A DNA stretch of 64,000 nucleotides, from assembly GCF_950023065.1 (NCBI RefSeq), contig NC_088681.1:8618001-8682000 (forward strand), read 5' to 3'. Under the pieces are notes generated by a model. That model searched no databases, was not told the DNA's origin, and saw only the letters and a list, made by a program, of their open reading frames with translations. Below are positions 34,672-47,390 of this stretch, in pieces (position 1 is the first letter of the stretch; the number at the start of each line of letters is the position of its first letter). Made by a program: the position numbers and the translations under genes. The DNA is from Planococcus citri (Eukaryota; Arthropoda; Insecta; Hemiptera; Pseudococcidae).

Positions 34672-36231
34672 CGCACCTCGGGAGTAATAAGGTCACATCT
34701 CAAAAAAAATTGATTTTGATGTTTTTGCATTTTTGGGGTTTGTATGACCCCCATCAACCAAAAATTACACTTTGAGTTGGGTACATTATATAGATCTTGT
34801 AAAAAACGCAAATGGCCTAACTCAAAATCTCAACAACATTGCAAGTTGTTTGGAGTTATAAGGGCACATCTCAAAAAACTCCCACCTTTTTTGAGCACAT
34901 TTCATACATACAAAGTGTTAACAAACAGTTTTGATTGTTTTGAATGTTTGTCAATTAGAAATAGTCACAAGGAGTGCATTTTTTACTGGTTTGTACCAAA
35001 TGGAAATTTTTTTTTAAAATTATCACTTTTCAGAAAAATGAATTTGCACATATCGCACCTCGGGAGTTATAAGGTCACATCTCAAAAAAGTGAAATTTTA
35101 CAGGAGAGTGATTTTCTTTTTTTTTAAAACTTGATTCATTATTTTCAACAACTTATAATCAATTGTGAGGAATGAATAGCATGTCATTTTGAATATTGGG
35201 TATCCTACCTTCATTTAGCGTAAGAATATTTTGAAAAATAAACTCTTAAAGAGGAAATATTTCAATGTTTGGAAAACATTTTGAGTTATAACCTTTCATA
35301 AAAAGTGATCTGGAGGCGAAAAAAAGCGTCCAAAAAAATTTTCATGATAACAAAATTGTAGAGAATTAAATTTCCAATCGACATAATGTCGTTAGTTTTT
35401 TTCTAGAGTGCTTAGTTTTTGAGTTTTTCCCAAAAAACTAAAATTTTAATATATATGCAAATTAATTTTTCTGAAAAATGTTCTATTTTAAAAATTTTTT
35501 GTTTTGGAACAAACCTACAAAAAATACACTCCTTGTGATTATTTTACATCTTAAAAACGTTCAACACTATCGAAACTGGTTTCTGACACTTTGTATGTGC
35601 AAATTTTACTCAAAGAAAGAGGAGTTTTTTGAGATGTGACCTTATAACTCCAAACAACTTGCAATGTTGTAGAAATTTTGAGTTAGGCCCTTTGCATTTT
35701 TTACATGATCTAAGCAGCATACCCGACTCAAGGTGTTATTTTTGGTTGCAGGGGGTCATGCAAACCCCAAAAATGCAAAAACATCAAAATTGATTTTTTT
35801 TGAGATGTGACCTTATAACTCCCGAGGTGCGATATAATGAAATTTTAGTTTTTTGAGAAAAACTCAAAAACTAAGCACTGTAGAAAAAAACTAACGACAT
35901 TATGTCGATTGGAAATTTAATTCTCTACAACTTTGTAAACATGAAATTTTTTTGGACGCTTCCTTTCGCCTCCACATCAACTTTAATGAAAGGTTCTAAC
36001 TCAAAATGTTTTCCAAACATTGAAATATTTCCTCTTTAAGATTTTATTTTTCAAAGTGTTCTTATGCTAAATGAAGGTAGGATACCAGATCTTTAAAATG
36101 AGGTGCTTTTCATTCCTCACAATTAATTATAAGTTGATAAAAATAATGAATCAAGTTTTAAAAAAAAAGAAAATCACTCTCCTGTAAAATTTCACTTTTT
36201 TGAGATGTGACCTTATTACTCCTGAGGTGCG
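34672..36231. mobile_element. Compound foldback element with interleaved arms (1560 bp) and AAGT target duplication
   Basis: Flanked by AAGT at 34668-34671 and 36232-36235. Both ends read cgcacctc(g/a)ggagtaataagg inward. Inside there are four blocks: A 34672-35053, B 35054-35449, A' 35450-35831 (reverse complement of A), B' 35832-36231 (reverse complement of B). So the order is A, B, A-inverse, B-inverse, rather than the usual nested A, B, B-inverse, A-inverse. Each block begins with cgcacctc(g/a)ggagt, and ggagttataagg(t/g)cacatct also occurs once inside A and once inside A'. There is no protein-coding frame; the 127-codon frame at 34744-35127 crosses blocks A and B. The superfamily is not assigned. 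Confidence 0.9.
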
Positions 36232-37617
36232 AAGTATGAGCCATTCTCTTGGGAAGAGCTAGATGGAGCCTTGAAAAGATCCAGAAATGGAAAAGCCCCA
36301 GGCAGCGATAAGTTACCAACAGACTTATTCAAGAATGCCACAATAACCATTAAGAAGAGACTGCTAGCTTTCTACAATAAAATACTATCAGGTGTGACCA
36401 TACCCGAAGACTTCCATACTGCAATTGTAATACCCATTTTCAAAAAAGGAGACCGAAATGACCCAGGAAACTGCTGTGGAATTAGCCTATTAAATGCTAC
36501 TTACAAAATACTTGCAAAGATGCTAGTGAGAAGAATTGAGAGCCATGTGGAACCAATAATATTGGAATGCCAAAATGGATTTCAAAAGGGGGGATCATGT
36601 ATAGATGGGATATATGCAACAAAGCTGCTGATTGAGAAGAGATTAGAATATAACCTAGAGACCCATATGTGCTTTGTTGATCCGGAGAAGGCATATGATC
36701 GAGTATGAAGGAAGAAGTTGTTTGAAATCCTGAGGAAAATTGAAGAGAATGAACAAATAGTACGCTTAATTGTTGAAATATACACCAATAATGTAATAAG
36801 AGTACAATCTGGAAACATATCAGAAGCAAAGAAGATAGGAAGAGGAGTAAGACAGGGATGCCCAATGTCATGTAGTCTGTTCAACATCTTCTTCAATGAC
36901 ATGATTAAAGAATGACTGAAAACCAAGCCAAAAGGGCTTGACATCAATGACACCAATGTCAATACCCTGCTGTTTGCTGATGATCAGGTGGTCTTTGCTG
37001 ACAATGAAGATGACTTGCAGAGAGCAAAATACAACCTTCAGAAAGTAGCTGATAAGTATGGAATGAGAATCTCGTTGTCAAAAACAAAGGTGATGGCCTT
37101 TGAGGGGAAAGAGCCAATACACAGTAAAATTGTTGTAAATAGACTGCCAGTGGAACAAGTTAAAAGCTTTAAATATCTCGAATGTGAGCTATCATATGAA
37201 GGAGAAGTTGATGCACAACTTATGATCAGTAAATTCCTGAAAGTAAGCGGAGCGATAAACCGAGCCATACCTTCAAGAAAAGTCAGAGCTGAAACTCAAA
37301 TAAGAATCTTCAATACGCTGGCAAGACCAATGCTGCTGTATGGAAGCAAAACATGGATGATGAGAAAGGATCTATAAAGCGAACAAAGACATCCTGAAGG
37401 AGCTAGGAGCAGAGCCAATCATTAGACGAGTGAAAGATTACAGAATGCCTGATGAACGGTCCCTTCAAAAAGTCAAAGAATACACTCCAACTGGCAGGAA
37501 GAGCAGAGGAAGACCGAAGAAAAAACTTGATGATACATCGGCAAGCAATTTTTCCACAGTTTCCCAGACGGGCTGAACAGCTCACTGGGTCAAAGTTCAA
37601 TGATGATGATGATCAAA

Positions 37618-37870
37618 TTTAGGCTAAAAACGAGGGGGAAAAAATCAAAATCTTACCAAATTGACCTAGAAAGCTGAGTTTTAAGATGTACCCTATTTTC
37701 GACTTGCCGAATCGATTGGAAACTGTTTCAGAACGTTTAGAGTAGTTCTGGAGCCTCTAGAAGATTTTTGAAATTTTAAATTCCAACAAAATTTCACCAA
37801 ATGGAGTTGGAAAGCCGAAATTTATTCTGCAAATTAATTTCAATACACCACGAAGTTGACTGCTCATTGA
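37618..37870 (+). repeat. Copy of the 'ggagcctccag' dispersed family
   Basis: Contains accaaattgacctagaaagc, taccctattttcgac, gagtagttctggagcctcta and ccaacaaaatttcac in the family order. It follows directly on the LINE 3' end, so the LINE may have integrated into it. Confidence 0.85.
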
Positions 37871-39934
37871 AAAAATCTAATACTCTTTAAAAATTCTCAA
37901 TTTTAAAGGGGTATTTTTCCAGAAAAGTTTTCGTCAAAAGCCTCATTTGGTTCTTCAAATAAATGTACATTTTTTTTCAAAAACGTTTGATTTATTTAAA
38001 TGCTCATGCCTCCCTTTTTTTTTCTAAATTCTCATTTTTGTCAACAAATATTTCTCCTTTTGAAAAATGTATGTTTTTCAAAAAGAATTGTCATTTCCTT
38101 CACAAATTCATTCTCCTCCAAAAATACTCATTTTCTTCTCCCTCCTTTTCTAAAAAATTGTCTCATCGAATATGAACACGCCATAAAATAAACTTTGAAA
38201 AATCACGTGTCTATTATTTTCAGATTTCACAAATCATATAGCAGGTGTTCATATTTTTCTTTCAACTTCAAGAATCTCGAGTGAGAGGAGAATACTTCAT
38301 CCGATAGGATGGAAGTAGTGCTATAGGTATAGTTTTTGAGCTAGGTATCATTACCAATCGTCAATATATCATTTTCACTTTGCTTCCAAAGTAACAAACG
38401 GTAGGTACGTTCGGAGTATATATTTCTCATTAATACAGTTAGATTTATAGTATACCTATGAGCAGATGTACCTACGAGTACATCTTGTTCTAAGATACAC
38501 TCTCTCGTACGCCCGCACAACAGGCACACACGTTTTCCAACGTGTATAAATTATTTTAAAAGCAAGGCAATAGGATGAGACGCATATAGATGGTATTTTC
38601 TTTCATGCTTTTGTGCGGTTAACGCCGTCTCGCGTTCTGTATATGTAAACATAGTGTAGGTATAAGACGAGAAAGGGAATGGTTTTCGCCTTATGCATGC
38701 CTTCTAGAGAAGGAAACGAGGATGAAAATCGCGCAAATGCTTCGAATACAGGACGTATAATATGTAGGTAGACACGGAAACGTTAGTTGAAAGAATTTCG
38801 GCTCGTAGTGCGGTTTTTAAAGGAGTTAGCTCTTCGGTGAGGTGGGATGAAGAAGGAAGGCTTGCTCTAAGTTAAATTTATACTCCATTTTCATTAATAA
38901 CTTTCGCATTTGTCATCTAAACTCATCGTGAGAGATTCGTTACACCTTGGTTTGTTGTATCAAAGTCTCAACACGGCGTCGAGCGCCGCTATATCGAGCT
39001 TTGAATAAATATTTAACGAATTTTAACCAACCGTAAACGTTCACGCATTGGTTTCCGCGGGTATAAACTTGTAGACTTTTGTAAGATTCAATTTTTCATC
39101 GTCGACACGATAGAGATCCCCGCTTTAGTGCGGGTATAACGAGGGTGGAAGGGTTACTAGATACAGGTATTCGGCGGATATTTCCAATCTTTATTACTAT
39201 ACGAAGCGTCGAATTAACTCGTTCAATTATTCCGATTACGTAGTTTTCAATTCAGCCCTGTTCGACGTTCGTCTGTCTGGCGTTCAATTTGCGCGCACAA
39301 TAACGCCTTTAATCATCGTAATGCGCCCAAGTAATCGGGTAAAAATAAATTTCAATAGGAATGGAACCTTTGACGCGATTTTTTTCTCTCATTTTTTAAA
39401 TACGGAGGTACGTTGATGGTAGTTGGTACAGAGTAGTATTTGTAGGTAGGTATGTAGGTACGAAATAAAGCGTAGAATTTATCGGACCTTGTTTCCTAAC
39501 GAGGTGCTTTTTCTCTTTTATTATCTGCTCTGTTTGTATTTTCTAGTATGTTATCTGTACCTTGTATGTACCTGCGTATTTAATTTAAATATATATCGTA
39601 TCGTCATTCCATCGAGTTTGTATATACGGATGTGAAATCCACTCTGATTTGATTTTATGAACGGTATGCGTCTACTTTGTTCGTATTTTTTTTTTTTTTT
39701 GCACGAGGTTGGCTGTTTTTGTGAACTGTCTGCATGTAGACTTGACGGCATCTTGTTTCTGGTTCTGTCCTGTGGACAATTCTGTTCTTTGCTTTGTTCT
39801 TTTTGGTTGGATGTAGTGAAACTTTATCCAGCTCTTGAAAATTTCTCATAATGGGTCATTGCATGCCAAATCGGTGGATTTTTGCACGAGAGGTCTTCGA
39901 TTTTTTTTCAAAATCAGATCATTTGAAGAGGTCA
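37871..39934. other. No gene recognised
   Basis: To about 38170 low-complexity ttttca/aaaatg words; then more complex, partly CpG-containing sequence. Open frames under 67 codons, several in overlapping frames on both strands (39551-39851). The phrase tgggtcattgcatgccaaat at 39852 directly precedes the Jockey-like element but has no evident function. Confidence 0.45.
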
Positions 39935-42235
39935 TCAAACGTTGACGAATGACGCAAACCAGACATTTTTCGAAGATTTTAACTCATTATTACAATCCTC
40001 TTCACCCACATTAATTCTTGGCGATTTTAATGCAAGAAACACACTATGGGGTTGCCGAACAACCAACTTTAACGGTTCAAAGCTTCTAGATATATGTTCC
40101 AATCTTGGTTTGGTGATCAGCACTCCCAATGTTCTGACATTTTACCCCTGTCAATCTTCTTATAAAGCTGATATTTTAGATATTTCACTTCTAAAAAATT
40201 TTCCCTATACTCATGAAAGTTCAGTCATCACAGACCTTGATTCTGATCATCCCCCTGTAATCACCAAAATTACACTTAATGATGGAATTCTTTGTCATAC
40301 TTCCTCTCGTACAACCACTGACTGGTCTATTTTCTAAACAGAGCTGGAAGAGCTTCCACCTACTATTGAAGAGATTTTACAGAGCACTGAAATTGACTCT
40401 CACCTTGACTCTCTGTCTAGAACAATTCTTTGTGCTGCCTCCAAAGCTCAAAAAGCAATCTCTAAAGTCAGCATAACAAATTCTAATCTTCCTTTTCCAA
40501 TTGTTCGACTCATCCTCAGAAAACATCGCTTGAGAAGACAATGGCAAAGAACAAGAGACTATTCCTTGAAAAATCGCTTGAATCATCTAACCCATAATGT
40601 ACGGAAAAGATTGGAAGAATATCGACATGCCAACTACCAAAGGTATCTTGAGAGCCTATTGCCCAATTCTTCTTTATGGAGTCATACTAGAAGTCTCCTT
40701 AACAAACTAATGAAGTAATGATATTACCTCCACTAACTCATAATAACAAATCGGTGACTACAAACCATGAAAAATGTGAATTATTTGCTGATTTTTACAA
40801 AGATATTTTCTGCAATAGAAATACAGACACTCTTGATATTTTGACTGAACCTAGCAATCATCGTCTTTGCAAAATGCTTCGTCGAATCTCAGCTGAAGAA
40901 ATTTGCTATATCATCAAAAAAATCAGAATCTGGAAATCACCAGGCTTGGATAACATAAGTAACATTAGGTATGCTTAAAAACCTTCCAACAAATATCCTA
41001 ATGAGCTTCAAAACACTTTTCAACTCTTGCGTTCCAATGGGTTACTTTCCTAATGCCTGGAAAATTGCCAAAGTAATTGTGCTATCCAAAAAAGAATCTC
41101 CTTCTTCGTCTCCTAATGATTATAGACCTATCAGTCTTTTCTATTCTCTATCCAAAATCCTTGAAAAAATCATTTGTAAATGTCTTTTGGAATTTCTGAA
41201 AAAGGAACAGATTTTGCGATCTTTTCAGTATGGTTTTTATAATAAAATGAGCACAGTTCATCAGTTGCATCGAATGGTACAACTTATTAACAATGGCTAC
41301 CAAAAGAAACAATTCACAACTGCAGCTTTTATAGACATCAAAAAGGCCTTTGACTCTGTATGGCATTGCGGTTTAATTCACAAATTAGTTACAATCAAAA
41401 CACCCACCTATCTACGTAAAATCATTTCTTCCTTCCTTCAAAATAGGAAATTTTATGTTCAAATCGACGATGAAAGCTCTTCGCTTTGAGGAATCCGCCA
41501 AGGTATAACGCAAGGCGCTGTATTGAGTCTAACATTGTTCATCTTATACTGCTATGATATTCCTAAACCAGCTGATAATGAAATAGCAATGTTTGCTGAT
41601 GATACATGTTAACTCAGCCAAAGTAATGATCTTCTAATTGCTAGTAATCAACTTCAAGCTGGTATCAATGAATTGGAACCATGGTTTGAATGCTGGAAAC
41701 TTGAGTTAAATCCTCTTAAAAATGAAACTAAAATCTTCACACTTCGCAAAATATCATCAACTCCAGAAATCTTAATTGATAACACTGTGGTACCATGGAA
41801 TACATCATCAGTTAAATATCTCGGTGTACACTTGGACTAGAAACTAATATCGTTCTCAAATCACGCGATGCGATGCCTACCTCAAACTATGTAAACTTTA
41901 CCCCTTACTGAATCGTCGTTCCAGATTGTCTACATCTTGCAGTCTACTTCTTTACAAAAGTCTCATCTGTAACTCATTCATATATGCAGCGCCAATATGG
42001 ATAACAGCTTCAAAAACTAACAAACATAAGCTACAAATTATAAAAAACAAAGTTCTGCGAATCATTACAAACGCACCATGGTTCATCCAAAACAATCAGT
42101 TACATAATGAACTGCAAATAGAATCAATCGACGCCTTCTCTGAAAGACTTACTGAAAATTACCTATTCACGCTGGAATTGCTTGATGACTTCGAATTCCT
42201 ACTTAGCAGAGCCGAATAAATACATATTTCTTCTT
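39935..42235 (+). pseudogene. Jockey-like non-LTR retrotransposon, 5'-truncated, inactivated
   Basis: Endonuclease remnant 39942-40337: LILGDFNARNTLWGC and a distal SDHPPVI, the C-terminal half of an AP-type endonuclease. Reverse transcriptase: KSPGLDNIS (about 40937), NDYRPISLFYSLSKILEK (about 41117), FIDIKKAFDSVWH (about 41330), GIRQGITQGAVLS, then FADDTC at about 41590, and YLGVHLD. C-terminal part 41926-42219 has LICNSFIYAAPIW and LRIITNAPWF, the thumb/connection region typical of Jockey-clade elements. Breaks: TAA at 40336, TGA after SSL at 41487 (in place of the usual Arg), TAA after FADDTC, TAG after GVHLD, and several frameshifts (about 40715, 40965 and 41860). No recognised poly(A) tail; a ttcttcttcttctt run follows the last stop. 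Confidence 0.95.
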
Positions 42236-45010
42236 CTTCTTCTCTGGATCTTTTTTGGCGGAGTTGTGGGGCATCAAAGTTTTCCAAAATGGTCGAAAAT
42301 GGAAAATTTCAGTTGCAAATTGCTTGTAGCACGTGGTATAGAATTTTGATCTTTTTTTTCTAAATTGTAGTAGGTATGTACTTTGAGAGGGTAATTGACG
42401 AACAATGTCAAAATCAGTGTTGCCACTCTCAAAAACCTAAAAAAAATCATTTTTATTTTTGAAAAAAATGCTCATATTCAACTTTGAAAAAATTCTCATT
42501 TTTAACTATGAAAAATGCTCATTCTTATGAAAAAATGATTTTCACATTAAGTTTTTGAATTTGAGATATTTTATGTTTTTAAAACAAGTTTGATACTTAT
42601 GTTGAAGCTCAGTTGAGAAGGGAGGGAGGAGGGAGAAGAGGATTGGACAAATTAGCCTTGGTGAGGTAAAATTCCGTCTTGGTTCATGAAGTTAAAAATT
42701 CAGGATCACAATACCCTTACTCAGTAATTTTGGAAACGTTTTAAACCATCACCTCTATCTCAGAGGTCTTTTTGATTTTTCTTTAAATACCTAAATAGGA
42801 GCAATGTATACTAATAAATTTCGTTATAATCGTCTCGTGACAATTTTATTCTGTCCACCTTTCTCGAATATTTCAATTTTGAATGCACAGTCATTTCGAG
42901 TCAGCCGGCGCCCACGATTTAATTACTTCTACAGTCGGTGGTTTTGGATGTTTATTTTGCTTCATAAAGTCGACGTATCAAACGTATATAAGACGGTTCA
43001 TTTGACGCGAACGTAGACGTCTTGTCATTTCGAATCGATTGCGGTATTTAAAAGCTCGTGCTTAGGTGTGTTCGTTAACCGAGTGTAAAAATGACGATCT
43101 TCGATGTTTTTCATTTTCGCCCGTCCATATAACTTCACTCCATATACGGGTATTTTCCAACCCTGGTGCTAACAAGAGGGCAAGGAGGGAAAAACCACCT
43201 TTCGCTTCGATACCGATTTAATAATCGATGCGTTAAGGAATATAAGTTGAAAGGTGACGTTTATGTGTACATGCAGTATTCGATATATCAACAAATATTA
43301 TACTTCGTATACCGATTGGTAAATATTTACTCGACGCAAATATTGGACTGTAAGAAAACCACGTCGAAGTAGCAGGCTATTGCTTCGAGTTATCTTTTAA
43401 TTGGTCTACGGTATAGAGAGAAAGAGAGAATTTCACCTCGGTCAAAGCGAAATTCACGATCTTAAATTCAATCTCGTCTCGTCTCAGCGAATAATACCGT
43501 AGAATGGTGGAATTTGAACAGACCAATTTCACCAAGTTTAATTTAGAAAGCCCAACTTCTTGAATGTTAAATACTAGGACACGAGAAAACAAACGAGTAA
43601 AAGTAATTAGATACACAAAAGAGGTAACTTGCCCCCTGCCTCATCGTTCCAGTTCTACGTGAAGCTTTGTATTGTAAAAGCATGCAAGATGTTGGCGAAT
43701 TATTAAACTATACGCTGACTCGAACAGGTACTATACAAAACTCTGCTCCATGAAGAAGACGAGGCGAGAGTTTTTAATATCTGCCAACTATACGATGAAA
43801 AAGCCAGTACTATTTCGAGTGCTATAGTACATACAATATGTTTTACGATTAGAGAGAAGGCAAAGGGGTATGAAGTGAATTTATCTTCGGATAAGGAGTG
43901 GCAGCGATACAACGTTGGATAAGTTTAGGTTTTTTTTTTTTAAAACATAAACTCGATACAGACAGATTTTGTTCATCATCAACTTGTGTAGTTTTTCGAC
44001 AAGACTACTCGAAAACTTTCCAAGGAATTGAATTGCTACACGAAACAAACACGACTACTCGAGTACTTTTGATGAAGAAATATAGTTTTTTTTTCTCAGA
44101 CCTTGTTTCAGTCTACCTACTTCTGAAGCAACTGAAATATATTGTACAGTTTTTCGTCCTGCTAAAGCGTCTTTATCATATACTTACTACGAGTACACAT
44201 GTATTGCAACATCTTTGTTTACTAGGTGTTGGGCGTTTAAATTCGTCGTTTATGGAATAAATATGAGGAGAGAAGGGCCAGTAAAGTGACGTTCTTTTTT
44301 GCCATATAATATTTTAAACCTCAAGGTACGTATCTGGTTCGTGAAGTACGTACGAGTTATGCAGTTTTACTTTTCAGTCTTGCTGTGCTCGAGTCTCTGC
44401 GGATGAAATGTCGCTTTTCATTCCCATACGGCGGTACTCCGGGGACGAGGTTAGAAGAAAAACCATTTCGATGAATTCTGTTCTGTGTATGCTCTTTTTG
44501 CTGTCAAATTGCTCTAAACGAGAAAGATTTTCTCTTAGATGGTTGTGCTTCGACGTTCGACAATTTCACGAGTAAATTTTCCCAGTTGGTTACTTACGCC
44601 GTTGAGCTAAATGTAAAGTGGCTAGATGCGCATTGCGTTTTGTGAATAATTATTCGAGCTTCGTTCGAGAGATTAGTACCTAGTCATGAAATAATTGAAG
44701 CAAATTGGTCATTTAGTAAGTACTGCAAAATAATTTTTTCAGATTGGGTCTCTAAATGAATGAGAATTCATTTTTTTGTATATTCCTTTGATTGAGAAAT
44801 TTAAAAAATCGTTGCCTTCGCCCTAATAACTCCTTTTTGGACTTTTTTGAGGACAGGTGAGGCAGGGTTGTTTTATTTACCAATTGAAAATTCCCATCAT
44901 GCTAAACACATATTGAAAATCAATTGAAACAAAATGAAAAAGTGAATTTTTAGTACATAGAAAGCGTGTATTTTATTTTAAAGAAAGTGAATACTTTTTT
45001 AAAAAATAAT
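42236..45010. other. No gene recognised
   Basis: To about 42600 low-complexity caaaaa/ttttt tract; afterwards more complex sequence with moderate CpG content (42780-44720) that could belong to gene flanks or introns. The longest frame (43898-44260, 120 codons, plus) has no domain and includes a poly-T-derived run of Phe; I do not call it. Confidence 0.45.
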
Positions 45011-45068
45011 TGAGTATTTTTTTTAAATAAGATAAAACTTGAGTATTTTTTTTAAATAAGATAAAACT
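45011..45068. repeat. Perfect 29-bp tandem duplication
   Basis: Positions 45011-45039 and 45040-45068 are identical (tgagtattttttttaaataa followed by gataaaact). Probably a recent slippage or strand-switch event. Confidence 0.95.
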
Positions 45069-45169
45069 TGGAAAAGAAAAATACAATTTTTCAATGGAAA
45101 TGAGCATTTGTACAGAATGTTTTTTTTTGGTCACATGATTATTTCAATTTTCAGGAAATCAGGGGACCT

Positions 45170-45370
45170 AAAGGTCCGTAGGAGGGACTGAATTGAAAAA
45201 ATATTCCGATATTCTTTTTCAGCGCTTTCGAAAACATACCTATAAAACGATATGTCACATGATATTTGACTTTTTTTTTTTTTTACATTTTGACCAAAAT
45301 TATGGGGCTCCATTTCCTCCCATGGTCTTGCGAATCCAATCACGAAAAGTTTATTTATCTAGTTGTGAAT
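45170..45370 (+). repeat. Diverged copy of the 132-bp dispersed repeat
   Basis: gatattctttttcagcgctttcgaaaacatac followed by gatatgtcacatg matches the two copies near 8391 and 8523 in order and orientation. Non-coding. Confidence 0.6.
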
Positions 45371-45779
45371 ATCATTGAAATGCATAATGATTTCTAGATT
45401 GTTTACAAATTTTTAAATCATAGCTCCAAAATTTAGTAAGCTTTTGAAAATTTAACTTTCAAAAAAAAATTCAACTTCGAACTTTTGAACTCTTTGGTGA
45501 GTGTTTTTGAGATGATTCAACTGTTTCTGAATTGCCAGGAGCAGCTTTTCTCTAAATTGGCAACATGGTCGTGAATAATTAACACTCCAAATTTGAGCAT
45601 TTTAATCACGATTTTGTTTCTTTCCTAATGTGATGAGGAACTTATAAAAATTTGTTGAGCAAAATCGAGGAACTTAATCCTAGAGCTGGACGGATATCGC
45701 CCTCGCTCCAAATTTCGAACATGAAGAAAAGCAGGAGCGAACGATTACTTTGCCCTCCCAGCTGTTCAAGGACAATCTG
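45371..45779. other. AT-rich dispersed repeat
   Basis: Words such as ttttgaaaatttaactttcaaaa, then ttggcaacatggtcgtgaata, parallel the stretches near 8735 and 13740. No gene. Confidence 0.45.
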
Positions 45780-47390
45780 AAGGTCAATTTTTCACTCCTG
45801 GCGCAGAACCCGCCCACCTTTCTCGACAAAATTTCTCAGTACAGCTCGATTTCCAAACACTAGAAGAAATGTTATATCAAGGGGGAGTAAGGTGGGAACT
45901 CACAATTTGCTAATTCAACCGAGGAAAAGAAGAACGAATGCTCCTAGTCAATCTGAGGTAACTGGTGATCAAAAGTCTTCACTCTTGGCGCAGAACCCGT
46001 TTGTCGGCGTTTGTCTATCAGGTTGAAATTTCTCTCCTACATGTCTTGTTATTTCCCATAATTATTCTTGAATGGCGAATAATGGGAGGAGCAGGAGAAG
46101 GAGGAGGAGGAGGAAGAACAGGAGAGAGTGCAAAAAATCTCAACCTCAAAATTTTCAACTTGGAAATTCACTTAGGTATTTGAATTCAAGAAGGAAGAGA
46201 CCAAACAGCGGGTTTATTGGGGATCAAATATCTCATTCCTGGCGCAGAACCCGTTTACCAATTGCGTTGAAATTCACTAGGCCTATCTCAACTCTTTACT
46301 GTCAGTTTCAAGGTTCCACAAAGAATTCAGTCTTAAAAGAACAAAACGACCTTCTTTCTCTCCACTTTATCCCGTAGCAGTTGAAAGCCAAATTTTTAAT
46401 TCCTGACGCAGAACCCGCTCACCTCTCTGATCGAATTTTTCCATCGCAATCATTTGGTCACTTACGAACCAGTGTTTTGAAGAAGGACCCAGGAGTAGCG
46501 AAGAATGTTACCTACAACTTCAAAAATTACTTCGACAAAAATAATAGAATTCCTTGTTCTGAAGTAATAATTAGGGGTCAGATTTTTTCATTCCTGGCGC
46601 AGAACCTGCCTACTTTTCTTCTGATAATTTCTCAATACAACTCTTCAGACAATCTTGGAAGCAAAATTGTAATTGTGGGGAGAGGGTGGGAGCACAGTCA
46701 CCAAAAGTTTCCAACCTCTAAATTTCAATTTGGAAGATAACGAGGGGAAAAACGAATCCCCTCTTCATTCTGAGGTAATTGGGAATCCGAAAATTCTTCA
46801 CTCCTGGCGCAGAAACCGTTCACCTTTCTAGCCAATAATTCCCTTTACAACTCTTTTAAAGAAAGCCACTCTATTTTGTACAATTTTTCTTATCCTCCCA
46901 AATGCAGATTCATCGTCAAAGGAAGGGGAAGGGATCACAAAAATTTCCAATATATCTTGCAAAGTTTTGACTTGGTGATTTACTTTTTACACTGTGGTGA
47001 AAAAGGAGTGAACAATGATGCTGTTGCAGATCTTTCTTATTCCTGGCGCAGAACCCGTACACCAATTAAGTTGAAATTCACTTGCATAACACCACCACCA
47101 AACATCCATTTCATGAGATACCAACAACCCTGATCCTTATTTTTTGTTCTGAATGCAATTGAGAGCCAAATGTGTGATTCCTGGCGCAGAACCCGCCCAT
47201 TTGTCTAGTCAAATAATAAAATCTCAATTGTTTGCTCACTCATGGAACATGACAAGAATTGTGTTCGGAATAGGAGGGGGGAGCAAAGAATGCTCCATCC
47301 TGAAAATTGCTAAAATTTTCACTCCTGGCGCAGAACCCGCCTCTCCCCCCATTTCCGTACTCATTCCTGTTTTTTCATGATTGAAGCAAT
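45780..47390 (-). repeat. Widely spaced copies of the satellite core cctggcgcagaacccg
   Basis: The core (t)cctggcgcagaacc(c/t)g occurs at about 45797, 45984, 46238, 46401, 46594, 46803, 47042, 47179 and 47326, at irregular spacings of roughly 140-250 bp. Between cores the sequence is mostly unrelated to the 78-bp unit (purine-rich aggagaagg type). Frames of 72-119 codons cross these and are not credible. Confidence 0.85.

Larger units (their letters stand above)
33841..37617 (+). pseudogene. Non-LTR retrotransposon (LINE), 5'-truncated and inactivated, with two nested insertions
   Basis: Pieces of one reverse-transcriptase ORF are ordered: a linker region (33841-34110, EEDVEKEWACLKNIVQRAAE), a short part (34465-34671), the RT core (36236-36915: GKAPGSDKLPTD, CFVDPEKAYDRV, GVRQGCPMSCSLFN), LLFADDQ (about 36970), SKTKVMAF, and a C-terminal part to 37377. 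A GRKSRGRPKK-type tail and a tgatgatgatgatc 3' end (to about 37617) follow. The LINE clade is not assigned; the order fits AP-endonuclease-type elements, whose endonuclease part is missing here. Inactivation: stops at 36706 and 36913, stop at 37375, and frameshifts near 34060. Removing the two insertions with one copy of each duplication joins EQY to ERFV and NK to YEPFSWEEL in frame. Confidence 0.93.

Noticed and set aside
34744..35127. 127-codon frame inside the foldback element
   Set aside because: Crosses the A/B block border and has no transposase motif; the reverse copies in A' and B' do not keep it open.
43898..44260. 120-codon plus-strand frame
   Set aside because: Contains homopolymer-derived Phe runs, no motif, and no flanking signals of a gene.
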